NCBI RefSeq assembly: GCF_030996345.1 | Contig: NZ_CP118747.1 | Coordinates: 1,176,001-1,240,000, forward strand | Length of the DNA: 64,000 nucleotides | DNA from: Acidithiobacillus sp. AMEEHan | GTDB lineage: Bacteria > Pseudomonadota > Gammaproteobacteria > Acidithiobacillales > Acidithiobacillaceae | Reading direction: 5' to 3' | Part shown: one piece after another, positions 16,852-25,599 of the stretch | Numbering within the stretch: the stretch's first letter is position 1 | Layout of the letters: each line of letters starts with the position of its first letter | Translations under genes and position numbers: made by a program | The notes under the pieces: generated by a model | Seen by the model: the letters and a program-made list of their open reading frames with translations, nothing else | What the model was told of the DNA's origin: nothing | The model's database searches: none

Positions 16852-17358
16852 CTATCCTGCCCCGGGAGCAGCTTGTGGATCGGCAGGCTGCCCACTGTCT
16901 TGGGAGGGGCTCGGACAAGTAGGGCCTACCCAGGACCCGCGCATCGTGGTGGTTTCTCCCACACCCAGTCCCTGGAGGACCTTGCTGCGTTCCACAAAGG
17001 CTTTTCCATCAGCGGATACGTTGGTGACGGAGCGGGTTCGCATTGGATGGCCGGCAACGTCACAGGCTTCGATGACCGTGATTTGCTTACCGGATATCCG
17101 GGATTGTACGGTGTGGCAATGATTCGCCTGCGCTTGTGGCGATATCGGCGGGTGAGTCATGCCCGATCCAATGCAGATTTCTGGCATCTCGCGATGCATC
17201 ATCGCGGCCATCTGAGGCGGCATATCCGGTATCCCCGCCATGTCTATCGACATTCGCCAGCTCCCCGGCTGCAACAGTTGGGGTGCTGCCAGAGCGATGC
17301 CGGGACTGAGCAATAACCCGAACAGAAAGAATCGACATCTTTTCTGTGAGATTCGCAT
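16852..17358 (-). CDS. DUF3617-like exported protein
   Basis: A 168-residue protein with a signal peptide (MRISQKRCRFFLFGLLLSPGIALA, likely cleaved at ALA-AP). The mature part starts QLLQPGSWRMSIDM and later has HCHTVQSRISGKQITVIEACD and MRGSWVGPTC. The pattern of G-x-W near the start, spaced cysteines and a final GxWxGPxC resembles DUF3617 proteins, which are periplasmic and of unknown function. The region around MAGIPDMPPQMAAMMHREM is methionine-rich, which may fit metal contact near the copper genes, but this is speculation. Start M at 17358 was chosen to begin the signal peptide; ATG at 17397 would add 13 residues. Confidence 0.6.
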   Translation of the reverse strand: MRISQKRCRFFLFGLLLSPGIALAAPQLLQPGSWRMSIDMAGIPDMPPQMAAMMHREMPEICIGSGMTHPPISPQAQANHCHTVQSRISGKQITVIEACDVAGHPMRTRSVTNVSADGKAFVERSKVLQGLGVGETTTMRGSWVGPTCPSPSQDSGQPADPQAAPGAG

Positions 17359-17763
17359 GTTTCTACCCACTCTATCCAGAGTCAATAAGGTTGACAAATC
17401 TTATTCTGAAACATTGTCGCTACGGTTTCAATGAAGGGCAGCTCATGGAAGTTGTATCCGCGGCAAAATTGGTCTCGGGATACCCACATGGAACGTCGCG
17501 GAACCGACTAATTTTCCAGCAAGTTCTCAACATTAGGGCCACGGACGCGGCCGAATTCGTGGTCCGTCACTAGCCGTAAGCAAACGGCCGTGAATCCCCA
17601 TCGCGCTCCATCGGCCGTTTCAATCCAGTGGAATACGCCATTTTTCGGCCAGGCTGTTGCCAGTTCCGCTGCGACTGATGCGCTGGGGATTAAAAAGGCA
17701 AATGCGGTGATAACATTGAAGAAGATCATTTACAGGCCAGTTGCGGCCATCATCGGCGTATTA
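17359..17763. other. Intergenic stretch, mostly unexplained
   Basis: About 400 bases between the DUF3617 gene and the end of the proton ATPase, both on the minus strand. It contains one small minus-strand frame with a signal-peptide-like start (listed separately) but no recognisable RNA, repeat or transposase. The lower density of coding here suggests a boundary between separately acquired segments. No direct repeats marking an insertion were found by eye. Confidence 0.4.
17508..17729 (-). CDS. Possible small exported protein or gene remnant
   Basis: A 73-residue frame on the ATPase strand, 34 nt after the ATPase stop. It starts MIFFNVITAFAFLIPSASVA, which resembles a signal peptide with a possible VAA cleavage site, and continues with a Trp-rich segment (TAWPKNGVFHWIETADGARW). 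No Shine-Dalgarno sequence is obvious before the ATG and I do not recognise the family. It may be a true small periplasmic protein, the stub of a longer lost gene, or chance. Confidence 0.25.
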   Translation of the reverse strand: MIFFNVITAFAFLIPSASVAAELATAWPKNGVFHWIETADGARWGFTAVCLRLVTDHEFGRVRGPNVENLLEN

Positions 17764-20061
17764 TTAGCGAGTCAGTCGTCGCAACATGGGAACCTTGATT
17801 TGATCAAGAAAGAGCGTGTAGGCAATGGTTGCCAGGAGCAAAATAGCGATATATTCCCAGGGCACGGGTGACATAATCCATCCGCACACGGCCATCCCGC
17901 TCACGACAAGGATATCTATCAGGCTCGCGGTAAGTAAAAAAGTGCCGGGAAGAGACGCCCATAAATGATGTCTTTCGCGAACCAGAAAGACATTGGCGAG
18001 TCCGGAGAATACCAAGCCAAGGAAATCCAGCGTTTGCAAGGAGTCCAACGAAAGATGGGCGGCGCTACCAATCCAATAGACGGCGAAGATATACACCAAC
18101 CAGGCAACGGCGATTGCCAACGAGGAGATTACCAAGGTACGTACGGCCCAACGATCCGGTTTTTTCGATGGTTGTACATGATCTTCGGCCAGGGACATGG
18201 TGACAAAGTCGTTAGCAAAGAGGAGCAATAACACCAATAGTGGGGTTACCACAAAACGGTGGAAAAGCAAAAATCCCAAGCTCAAGAAGATCGCTACTTG
18301 GAACACTTTGACAATCTTGTTCAGCGTATACGTCAGCATACGTTGATACACGCGACGGCCGGCAATGACGGCGTCCAGGACTCCCTCTAGTCCTGGCGTG
18401 GTCAACACCAGGCTGGCTGCTGCTTTCGCAACGTCGGTAGCACTTTCTACCGCCACGCCCATCTCTGCTTGCTTGAGTGCTGGGGCGTCGTTGACCCCGT
18501 CACCCGTCATCCCGACGATGCTGTTACGCTTTTGCAAGCCTTGTACGAGATGAAATTTGTCCGCAGGAAATACGCCAGCATACACCGCGCAATCATTACC
18601 GAGCTTTTCTCGGTCGCAGATAGCCCCAACCAATCCTAATTCCTTTGCCACGCTTTCTGCTGTAGGAGCGCTGTCGCCGGTGACCATGCGAACCGTCACG
18701 CCCAGTTCCTGCAACTTACCGACGACTTCTTTGGCATCCGGCCGAATGGGATCGGCTAAGGCGAGTAATCCGAGTAGGGTGGGATGCCCATCTGGACCGG
18801 CCGCCACTGCCAGCACCCGCGCACCGGTTTTTGCTAATCTTTCCGTCCGTTCCTGCCATTGCGTATCCTGACAATACGCTGCGATTACCTGCGGGCTTCC
18901 TTTCAATGCACGATAGACCTGTCCCTCTTTTTGAAAGGTGCCCTCGGAGCGCTTCGTGGCAGGATCAAAGGGGACAAAATCGACTCGCGCAGGCGGGACA
19001 AGATGTTGTTTTTGCGTTTCTGCCAGAATGGCCAAGTCAATGGGATCCTGGGTGGAAGCGTCGCTGGCCACGAGCGCCATTTCCAGTAATTCTTCTTTGC
19101 TGTGTCCATCCCAGACGTCCAGTGCCGCCAGTGACAGGCGGTTTTGCGTCAGGGTGCCCGTTTTGTCACTACACAGGTCACGCATCGCCGCTGCTTCTTC
19201 CACAGCGGCGAGTCGCGTTACCAGGACGCCACGGTGGGCAAGATGCAGGGACGCAATCGCCGTAGCCAGAGTGAATGTCGCTGGTAATGCTACCGGAACG
19301 GAAGCCACGAGCAGGATAAGGGCAAAGGGAAGGATCGTGCCGATGGGAAGATTCTCTACCATGGCGTAGGTGAGAATGGCGACGACAAGCAATACATCCA
19401 TCGCCACGAGGTAGCGAACGATGCTCAGCACGAGCTCTTCCAGATGGCTTTTCGAGCCGGCGGAGCGGACCAACTCGGCGGTCTTGCCAAAATAACTGCG
19501 AGAGCCGGTGGCCGTTACCGTTCCGGTTGCTTCGCCCCGCCGAATGATGGCTGCAGAATACAGCGTTTTCGCGGGCCCCACTTCCACGGGCATCGACTCT
19601 CCCGTGAGAGCCGATTGGTCTACAGACACCTGACCGTCGGACACGGTCATGTCCGCGGGCACGATGTCACCCATACGCACATGTACCAAATCGCCAGGCA
19701 CAAGCTCGGACGCAGGAACCTCGGTCCAGCTGCCATCCCTACAGACTTTGGCCTGGATGCGCAGCCGTTCGCGCAAGAGGGAGAGAGCATTCTGCGCCTT
19801 GCGTTCTTGGCTAAAGCTCAATATCCCATTGAAGAGTAACAGCAGGGCGATGACGATGGTTTCTGGCCATTTCTGCAAAACGGCTTCCAGAACAAAAGTG
19901 GCCTCCAACATCCAGGGTACCGGCGCCCAGAATTTGAGCAGAAAAAGTTTCCAGGGTTTCTCCTTCTTCTCAGCGACCTCATTTGGGCCAATTTGCTCGA
20001 GAAGCTTTTGCGCATCCGCTTGGGAGAGTCCAGTGCACGAAGGGGTTACCGTGGCATTCAT
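17764..20061 (-). CDS. Proton-exporting P-type (P3A) ATPase
   Basis: Plasma-membrane H+-ATPase of the PMA1 type, expected to pump protons out of the cytoplasm. Visible: actuator loop SALTGESMPVE (about residue 150-160), helix-4 region ASVPVALPATFTLA, phosphorylation motif CSDKTGTLTQN (D299), KGSPQVI nucleotide site, MVTGDSAPTAESVAKELGL and MTGDGVNDAPALKQAEMGVAV. It lacks heavy-metal domains and the CPC motif, separating it from copA. Length 765 is shorter than yeast Pma1 but normal for prokaryotic P3A pumps. A GAGGGATC lies 3-9 nt before the ATG. In an acidophile this would help maintain near-neutral internal pH. H+ specificity is inferred from the subfamily. Confidence 0.85.
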   Translation of the reverse strand: MNATVTPSCTGLSQADAQKLLEQIGPNEVAEKKEKPWKLFLLKFWAPVPWMLEATFVLEAVLQKWPETIVIALLLLFNGILSFSQERKAQNALSLLRERLRIQAKVCRDGSWTEVPASELVPGDLVHVRMGDIVPADMTVSDGQVSVDQSALTGESMPVEVGPAKTLYSAAIIRRGEATGTVTATGSRSYFGKTAELVRSAGSKSHLEELVLSIVRYLVAMDVLLVVAILTYAMVENLPIGTILPFALILLVASVPVALPATFTLATAIASLHLAHRGVLVTRLAAVEEAAAMRDLCSDKTGTLTQNRLSLAALDVWDGHSKEELLEMALVASDASTQDPIDLAILAETQKQHLVPPARVDFVPFDPATKRSEGTFQKEGQVYRALKGSPQVIAAYCQDTQWQERTERLAKTGARVLAVAAGPDGHPTLLGLLALADPIRPDAKEVVGKLQELGVTVRMVTGDSAPTAESVAKELGLVGAICDREKLGNDCAVYAGVFPADKFHLVQGLQKRNSIVGMTGDGVNDAPALKQAEMGVAVESATDVAKAAASLVLTTPGLEGVLDAVIAGRRVYQRMLTYTLNKIVKVFQVAIFLSLGFLLFHRFVVTPLLVLLLLFANDFVTMSLAEDHVQPSKKPDRWAVRTLVISSLAIAVAWLVYIFAVYWIGSAAHLSLDSLQTLDFLGLVFSGLANVFLVRERHHLWASLPGTFLLTASLIDILVVSGMAVCGWIMSPVPWEYIAILLLATIAYTLFLDQIKVPMLRRLTR

Positions 20062-20502
20062 TGCGATCCCTCATCTGGTAAATCGGAAACATTCACTGTG
20101 AGTTGCTGAAAAACAGGCGGAGAAAGACCAGTATTGGCAACTTCGATGCCCTTATCGGTACCATAGAACCATTGAGTATTCCACGGGGGCCGATGCGCAG
20201 GGATGGTGGGGAATGATACGCGCTGTATAAAAGCGTCGGGCGGGGAGCACGAGCACCTGATAAACGTTCCTGCAGATGGGTTTGGCCAGCCGTCTCCGGC
20301 CCAGCACGGATAGCGCCATATTCAGTATCAGCGGGGATGTCTAGCGGCAGCATAATGGTGTCTTTCGCCTGAATCAGTGGCTTGGGCGATCCCTTCCTTG
20401 CACAAGCTATAGTGTAGCTCGGATGCGACGTTCTTCCGGTGCTGGTCGTTGGCAAGAACTTTGCGCATACTATGCCCCTTTGCCGTTTGGGAATGGTGCG
20501 TG
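20062..20502. other. Intergenic stretch between divergent ATPase and prfB
   Basis: About 440 bases that should hold the divergent promoters of the proton ATPase and prfB. I could not single out convincing -35/-10 pairs. A 120-codon minus-strand frame (20093-20455) has no domain, signal or ribosome-binding site and is rejected. No tRNA or other structured RNA was recognised. Confidence 0.4.
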
Positions 20503-21601
20503 ATGCGTGAAGTGAATGAGATGCGCGCCCTGCGCGACGATCTCCAGGCCCGGTTGGATGGCCTGAGGGGGTATCTTTGACCTCGAAGAAAAGCGGGGCC
20601 GATTAGAAGAGGTCGGGCGGGAGCTCGAGGATCCCGCGATCTGGAATCAGCCGGAGAAGGCGCAGGAACTGGGGCGGGAGCGTGCCAGCCTGGAGGCCAT
20701 CGTGCGGCCGATGGATGAACTCGCCGCCAAGCTTTCCGACAGTGCCGAGATGCTGGAACTCGCCCTGAGCGAAAATGACTCCGAGCTCCTGGCAGCCGTC
20801 GATGTCGATCTCGATCAGGCCCTGGCAGCGGTGGAAAAGCTGGAGTTCCAGCGGATGTTCTCTGGCCCGCATGACGCCGCCGACTGTTTTATTGACATCC
20901 AGGCCGGTGCCGGTGGTACCGAGGCGCAAGACTGGGCGGAAATGATTCTGCGCATGTACCTGCGCTGGGCTGAGGCGCATGGGTTTGCCGCCGAGCTGGT
21001 GGAAGTGTCCGAGGGGGAAGTGGCGGGGATCAAGTCGGCGAGTATCCATGTCAAAGGCGACCACGCTTTCGGCTGGCTGCGCACGGAAACCGGCGTACAT
21101 CGTCTGGTGCGCAAATCGCCTTTCGACTCCGGTAATCGTCGCCACACCAGTTTCGCCAGCGTCTTCGTCTATCCCGAGATTGACGACAGCTTCGAGATCG
21201 ACATCAATCCCGCCGACCTCAAGACGGACACCTATCGGGCCAGTGGCGCGGGTGGCCAGCACATCAACAAAACCGACTCGGCGGTGCGTATCACTCACGT
21301 GCCGACGGGTATCGTGGTGGCCTGCCAGACGGATCGCTCGCAGCACAAGAACCGTGCCGAGGCCATGCGCATGTTGCGTTCCAAACTCTACGAGATGGAG
21401 CTGAAAAAGCGCGAAGCGGAAAAGCAGGCGCTGGAAGAGAGCAAGAGCGATATCGGCTGGGGACATCAGATCCGCTCCTATGTGCTCGATCAGTCACGGA
21501 TCAAAGATCTCCGCACCAGTGTCGAAGTGGGCGATACGCAAAAGGTGCTCGATGGTGGTCTGGACATTTTCATCGAGGCGGCCCTGAAGGCCGGACTCTA
21601 A
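20503..21601 (+). CDS. prfB: Peptide chain release factor 2, with programmed +1 frameshift
   Basis: Releases peptides at UGA and UAA stops. Zero frame from ATG 20503 gives 25 codons ending ...LRGYL then TGA at 20578-20580. Translation resumes in the +1 frame at GAC 20579, giving [13 protein letters not shown] and a total of 365 residues, the same as E. coli RF2. The slip site AGGGGG TATCTTTGAC matches the conserved prfB autoregulatory site: an internal SD-like AGGGGG (20566-20571), the CTT slip codon and a poorly terminated UGA-C. The peptidyl-hydrolase motif [19 protein letters not shown] (GGQ) and the HxPTGIV region are intact. Low RF2 favours frameshifting and hence RF2 synthesis. lysS follows 21 nt later, the usual order. 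Confidence 0.97.
20566..20581 (+). promoter_or_regulatory. Programmed +1 ribosomal frameshift site of prfB
   Basis: AGGGGGTATCTTTGAC contains an SD-like stimulator, the slippery CTT-T and the in-frame UGA recognised by RF2 itself. It is the conserved bacterial RF2 autoregulation element, here complete. Joining 20503-20577 to 20579-21601 restores the full protein. Confidence 0.95.
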
Positions 21602-21622
21602 GGCAGGGAACGAGGACAGGGC

Positions 21623-23107
21623 ATGGAAGAGCGGAACGATCAGATGCAGGTGCGCTGGGAGAAGCTGCAGCGCTGGCGCGAGCTTGGCCGCGCCTATCCC
21701 AATGCCTTCCGGCGGGATGCCGAGGCCGGCGATCTGCAGCGGCGCTGTGCTGACATGGACGCCGGGGCGCTCGAGCAAGAGCCGATCAGCGCCCGCCTGG
21801 GGGGACGCCTGATGACGCGGCGGGTGATGGGTAAGGCGAGTTTTGCCGATCTGCAGGATGGCAGTGGCCGGTTGCAGCTCTTTCTGAGCCGCGATGAACT
21901 GGGTGAGGGCGCCTACGCGCAGTTCAAGGAGCTTGATCTCGGCGACGTGATCGGCGTCGAGGGCACGCTGTTCCGCACCAAGGCGGGCGAGCTGAGCCTG
22001 CGCGTGCACTCCCTGCAGTTACTGGCCAAGGCCCTACGCCCTCTGCCCGAGAAATGGCATGGTCTGAGCGATGCGGAAACCCGCTTCCGTCAACGCTACG
22101 TGGATTTGATCGTTACCGAGCAGACGCGGCGCACCTTTCAGATCCGGGCGGCGACGGTGGCGGCACTGCGCCACGGGCTGGCAGCGGCGCGCTTTGTCGA
22201 AGTCGAGACGCCGATGATGCAGCCGATTCCCGGTGGCGCGACGGCCAAACCCTTCGTCACTCACCACCACGCCCTCGACATGACCCTGTATCTGCGCATT
22301 GCCCCCGAGCTCTATCTCAAGCGGCTGGTGGTGGGTGGGATCGAACGCGTTTTTGAAATCAATCGTAATTTTCGCAACGAGGGCATCTCCACCCGCCACA
22401 ATCCCGAGTTCACCATGCTCGAGTGGTATGAGGCCTATGCCGATTACCACATCGCCATGGATCGCACGGAGCAGCTGATTCGTGCGGCGGCGCAGGCCGC
22501 TCTGGGGCAGACGGAGATCGTCTATCAGGGGCAGGAGATCGACCTCGGCAGACCTTTCGCGCGCTTGAGCGTGGCCGAAGCAGTGCGGGCCTACAACCCC
22601 GATCTGCGGGCTAAAAATCTGCACGACTCCGAAGTCCTTGCTGCAAAATTGCAGGAGCTGGGGATGCCAGTGCAGGCGGGCTGGGGTTGGGGCAAGCGTC
22701 TCATCGAGATCTTCGAAAAGACCGTGGAAACGCAACTGCAGCAGCCTACTTTCATTACCGAATATCCGACCGAGGTGAGTCCGCTGGCGCGGGCCAGTGA
22801 CGCCGATCCCGAAGTCACCGACCGCTTCGAGCTCTTCATTGCCGGGCGCGAACTGGCCAATGGTTTCTCCGAGCTCAATGATCCGGAAGACCAGGCGGAG
22901 CGCTTTCAGTCCCAGGTTCTGGCCAAGGAGGCCGGTGACGACGAAGCGATGTTCTACGATCACGACTATATTCGTGCGCTGGAGTACGGCATGCCGCCCA
23001 CCGCCGGGGTGGGTATGGGCATCGACCGTCTGGTGATGCTGCTGGCGGATCAGCCCAGCATTCGTGAGGTCATTCTTTTTCCCCATCTGCGGCCCGAGCA
23101 GGCATGA
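21623..23107 (+). CDS. lysS: Lysyl-tRNA synthetase, class II
   Basis: Charges tRNA-Lys. An N-terminal OB-fold anticodon domain ([20 protein letters not shown]) leads to the class II catalytic core. Motif 1 is around [17 protein letters not shown], motif 2 is [20 protein letters not shown], and motif 3 is [13 protein letters not shown] near the C-terminus. At 494 residues it is the normal length. It follows prfB by 21 nt, and its stop overlaps the start of lolC (ATGA). Confidence 0.96.
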   Translation: MEERNDQMQVRWEKLQRWRELGRAYPNAFRRDAEAGDLQRRCADMDAGALEQEPISARLGGRLMTRRVMGKASFADLQDGSGRLQLFLSRDELGEGAYAQFKELDLGDVIGVEGTLFRTKAGELSLRVHSLQLLAKALRPLPEKWHGLSDAETRFRQRYVDLIVTEQTRRTFQIRAATVAALRHGLAAARFVEVETPMMQPIPGGATAKPFVTHHHALDMTLYLRIAPELYLKRLVVGGIERVFEINRNFRNEGISTRHNPEFTMLEWYEAYADYHIAMDRTEQLIRAAAQAALGQTEIVYQGQEIDLGRPFARLSVAEAVRAYNPDLRAKNLHDSEVLAAKLQELGMPVQAGWGWGKRLIEIFEKTVETQLQQPTFITEYPTEVSPLARASDADPEVTDRFELFIAGRELANGFSELNDPEDQAERFQSQVLAKEAGDDEAMFYDHDYIRALEYGMPPTAGVGMGIDRLVMLLADQPSIREVILFPHLRPEQA

Positions 23108-24348
23108 GCCTTTTCGAACTATGGGTGGGCCTACGGTACACCCGCGCCAAGCGGCGCAATCATTTCATTTCCTTCATTACCGGCACGGCTATCCTGGGTA
23201 TGGTGATCGGGGTGGCCGCCCTGATCACCGTCATGGCGGTGATGAATGGCTTCGACCACACCCTGCGCAGCCGCATCCTCGCCGTTACCTCTGACGTCAT
23301 CGTGCAGGGTAACGGGGTGCCGGTACTCGACTGGCGCGAGTCGGAAAAAAATCTCTCGCAGGTTGAGGGGGTGACCGGTGTAGCGCCCTACGTCCAAGCC
23401 CAGGCCATGCTTTCCCATGACGGGCTGGTGAGTGGGGCCTTGGTGGAGGGTATCGATCCGCGGCTGGAAGGACGGGTGAACCGCCTGGCGCAAGACATGA
23501 AAGCAGGTAGCCTCGATGCCCTGCAGAAACATCCCTGGGGGATCGTCCTGGGCAGTGCCCTGGCGCGCCAACTGGGCGCGACCATCGGCAGCAAAGTGAC
23601 GCTGATTTCGCCCAAGGGGGGCGTTACGCCCCTGGGGGTGACGCCCACCTTGCGCCAGTTTACCGTCGTCGGGCTCTTCTCCGTGGGCATCTACGCCTAT
23701 GACAGCGGCATGGCTTATATCAGCCTCCCCGACGCCCAGGCACTCTACAACCTGGGTTCCGGAGTGACCGGCCTGCGCCTGCAACTGCAGAATCCCTTTG
23801 CCGCGCCCGCCTTTGCCGCCCGCCTGCAAAAGATCCTCGGGCCCGCTTTTTACGTGCAGGACTGGACGCAAACCCACGAAAACTTTTTCAAGGCCCTGGC
23901 CATGGAAAAGCTGGTGATGTTCGTTATCCTTTCCCTGATCATTGCCGTGGCAGCCTTCAACATCGTTGCCACCCTGGTGATGGTGGTGACCGACAAGGAG
24001 CCGGATATCGCCATTCTGCGCACCTTGGGCGCGCGGCCCCGCAGCATCATGTTGATCTTCATGGTGCAAGGGGTGATCATCGGCCTCTTCGGTACTGCCT
24101 TGGGTGTGCTCGGTGGCGTGTTGCTGGCGCTGAATATCCCGACCATCGTGCCTTACATCGAGCAGCTCTTTCACGTGCAGTTTCTCTCGCCGGAGGTCTA
24201 CTCCATCAGTCAGTTGCCGTCCCGTCTGGAGCCGGCAGACGTGGTGCATGTGGCCATTGCCGCGCTGCTGATGAGCTGGCTGGCGACCCTGTATCCGTCC
24301 TGGCGCGCCTCCCGCGTCGATCCGGCAGAGGCGTTGCGCTATGAGTGA
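23104..24348 (+). CDS. lolC: Lipoprotein-releasing ABC transporter permease LolC/LolE family
   Basis: Inner-membrane permease of the Lol system that extracts outer-membrane lipoproteins for hand-over to LolA. It has one N-terminal transmembrane helix after [21 protein letters not shown], a large periplasmic domain (about residues 50-265) and three C-terminal helices. The coupling sequence includes [20 protein letters not shown], typical of the FtsX/LolC family. Only one permease gene is present, so LolC and LolE may be replaced by a single homodimerising LolF-type protein, unless another copy lies elsewhere. Start overlaps the lysS stop; the stop overlaps lolD. Confidence 0.9.
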   Translation: MSLFELWVGLRYTRAKRRNHFISFITGTAILGMVIGVAALITVMAVMNGFDHTLRSRILAVTSDVIVQGNGVPVLDWRESEKNLSQVEGVTGVAPYVQAQAMLSHDGLVSGALVEGIDPRLEGRVNRLAQDMKAGSLDALQKHPWGIVLGSALARQLGATIGSKVTLISPKGGVTPLGVTPTLRQFTVVGLFSVGIYAYDSGMAYISLPDAQALYNLGSGVTGLRLQLQNPFAAPAFAARLQKILGPAFYVQDWTQTHENFFKALAMEKLVMFVILSLIIAVAAFNIVATLVMVVTDKEPDIAILRTLGARPRSIMLIFMVQGVIIGLFGTALGVLGGVLLALNIPTIVPYIEQLFHVQFLSPEVYSISQLPSRLEPADVVHVAIAALLMSWLATLYPSWRASRVDPAEALRYE

Positions 24349-25030
24349 TCTCGTCCTGCAGGTGGAACATCTGCGTCATGGCTACAGCTTTGGCGCAGGA
24401 CGTCTGGAAGTGTTGCGCGATGTCAATCTGGAGCTGCGCCGCGGCGAGCGCCTGGGGATCGTGGGCGCTTCGGGGCAGGGCAAAAGCACGCTGATGCACT
24501 TGATGGGCGGCCTGGAACGTCCGAGTGATGGTACCGTGCGGGTACTGGGGCAGGATCTCTACCGCCTGGGGGAGGCCGAGCGCAGTCGCCTGCGCAACCA
24601 CAGCATCGGTTTCGTCTATCAGCTGCATCGCCTGTTGCCGGAATTTACTGCCCTGGAGAATGTATTACTGCCCTTGCTCATCCGCCGGGAGAAGCGGGCC
24701 GTGAGCGAGCCCTGGGCCAAAGAATTGCTCGACCGGGTGGGCTTGGGGCAACGCTATCAGCACAAGCCGGGGATGCTCTCCGGTGGTGAACGCCAACGCG
24801 TGGCCCTGGCGCGTGCCTTGGTTACCCGCCCGGCCTTGCTCCTTGCCGATGAACCCACGGGAAATCTCGACCGGAACGCTGCCGAGGCGGTGCATGCCCT
24901 GATGTTCGACCTCAATGCCGAGCTGGGAACGGCCATGGTGGTCGTGACCCATGAACCCGCCCTGGCGGAACGCATGGCGCGGGTGCTGCATTTGCGCGAC
25001 GGCACTCTACAGGACAGCGCTGCTCTCTAG
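24341..25030 (+). CDS. lolD: Lipoprotein-releasing ABC transporter ATPase LolD
   Basis: ATPase subunit of the Lol exporter. Walker A is GASGQGKST, the signature is LSGGERQRVALARAL and Walker B is LLLADEPTGNLD, with a switch histidine in VVTHEPALAE. Its 229 residues match LolD. The ATG lies 8 bases inside lolC, so the two are translationally coupled. Its stop codon TAG (25028-25030) shares the palindrome CTAG with the stop of the convergent DUF2062 gene. Confidence 0.94.
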   Translation: MSDLVLQVEHLRHGYSFGAGRLEVLRDVNLELRRGERLGIVGASGQGKSTLMHLMGGLERPSDGTVRVLGQDLYRLGEAERSRLRNHSIGFVYQLHRLLPEFTALENVLLPLLIRREKRAVSEPWAKELLDRVGLGQRYQHKPGMLSGGERQRVALARALVTRPALLLADEPTGNLDRNAAEAVHALMFDLNAELGTAMVVVTHEPALAERMARVLHLRDGTLQDSAAL

Positions 25031-25599
25031 TTGCGGTTTTGCCGGCGACGAAACAGGCGCCAGTTGACCCATCCGCGCCAGCCGAGCAGTATGCCGAAGT
25101 AGACGATGGCGGCGAGAGTGGCACCGAAGGGGATGCTACCGATCCAGGTGACCCAGTAGGCGTGCCACAGGCGATCTCCCATGGACAGTAATCCCATGTT
25201 GCCATGCACTAGGCGCTGGATGTCGGCATAATGGATGGTGATGGCCGGGGCTAGGTGCACCTGCTGCAGAAGCCAGTAGCCGAGCTGGTAGGAGGCGTAG
25301 AATACTTCGACAATGGTGAGCGGGCCGGTGACGATGAAGGGCAGCAGCATCGCCAGGGGCACATTGACGTCGATACGCCGCCAGCGGTGCAGGACCAGAC
25401 ACAGAATGAGAATCGTGAGTTCGTGCCCAAAATAGGGGAGGGTGCCGATAAAGGTGCCCAAAGCGCCTGCCCGGGCCAGATTGCTGCGCTTCAGTTGCCA
25501 GTAAGCGCTGTGGGTCAGATAGTGCGTGAAACGTCCCAGAGGGCGTTTACGGAGGATTTCCTCACGGCTCGGGAGGCGAAGAAATGCGGGCAGGCGCAA
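25027..25599 (-). CDS. DUF2062 membrane protein
   Basis: A 190-residue predicted inner-membrane protein with about three hydrophobic segments, including GALGTFIGTLPYFGHELTI and VPLAMLLPFIVTGPLTI. The short helix-breaking P/G pattern and the C-terminal GSIPFGATLAAIVYFGILLG are typical of DUF2062 proteins, whose function is unknown. The start codon appears to be TTG 25599 with AGGA about 7 nt upstream. This places its 5' end 16 bases inside the divergent comEC gene. The stop shares CTAG with lolD. Confidence 0.7.
   Translation of the reverse strand: MRLPAFLRLPSREEILRKRPLGRFTHYLTHSAYWQLKRSNLARAGALGTFIGTLPYFGHELTILILCLVLHRWRRIDVNVPLAMLLPFIVTGPLTIVEVFYASYQLGYWLLQQVHLAPAITIHYADIQRLVHGNMGLLSMGDRLWHAYWVTWIGSIPFGATLAAIVYFGILLGWRGWVNWRLFRRRQNRN

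Noticed and set aside
16667-17122. 151-codon + frame in the TonB/DUF3617 interval
   Set aside because: Mostly antisense to the DUF3617 gene, with frequent Trp/Arg/Pro typical of shadow frames.
20093-20455. 120-codon minus frame between the ATPase and prfB
   Set aside because: No recognisable domain, membrane signal or RBS; low-complexity Pro/Arg-rich translation.
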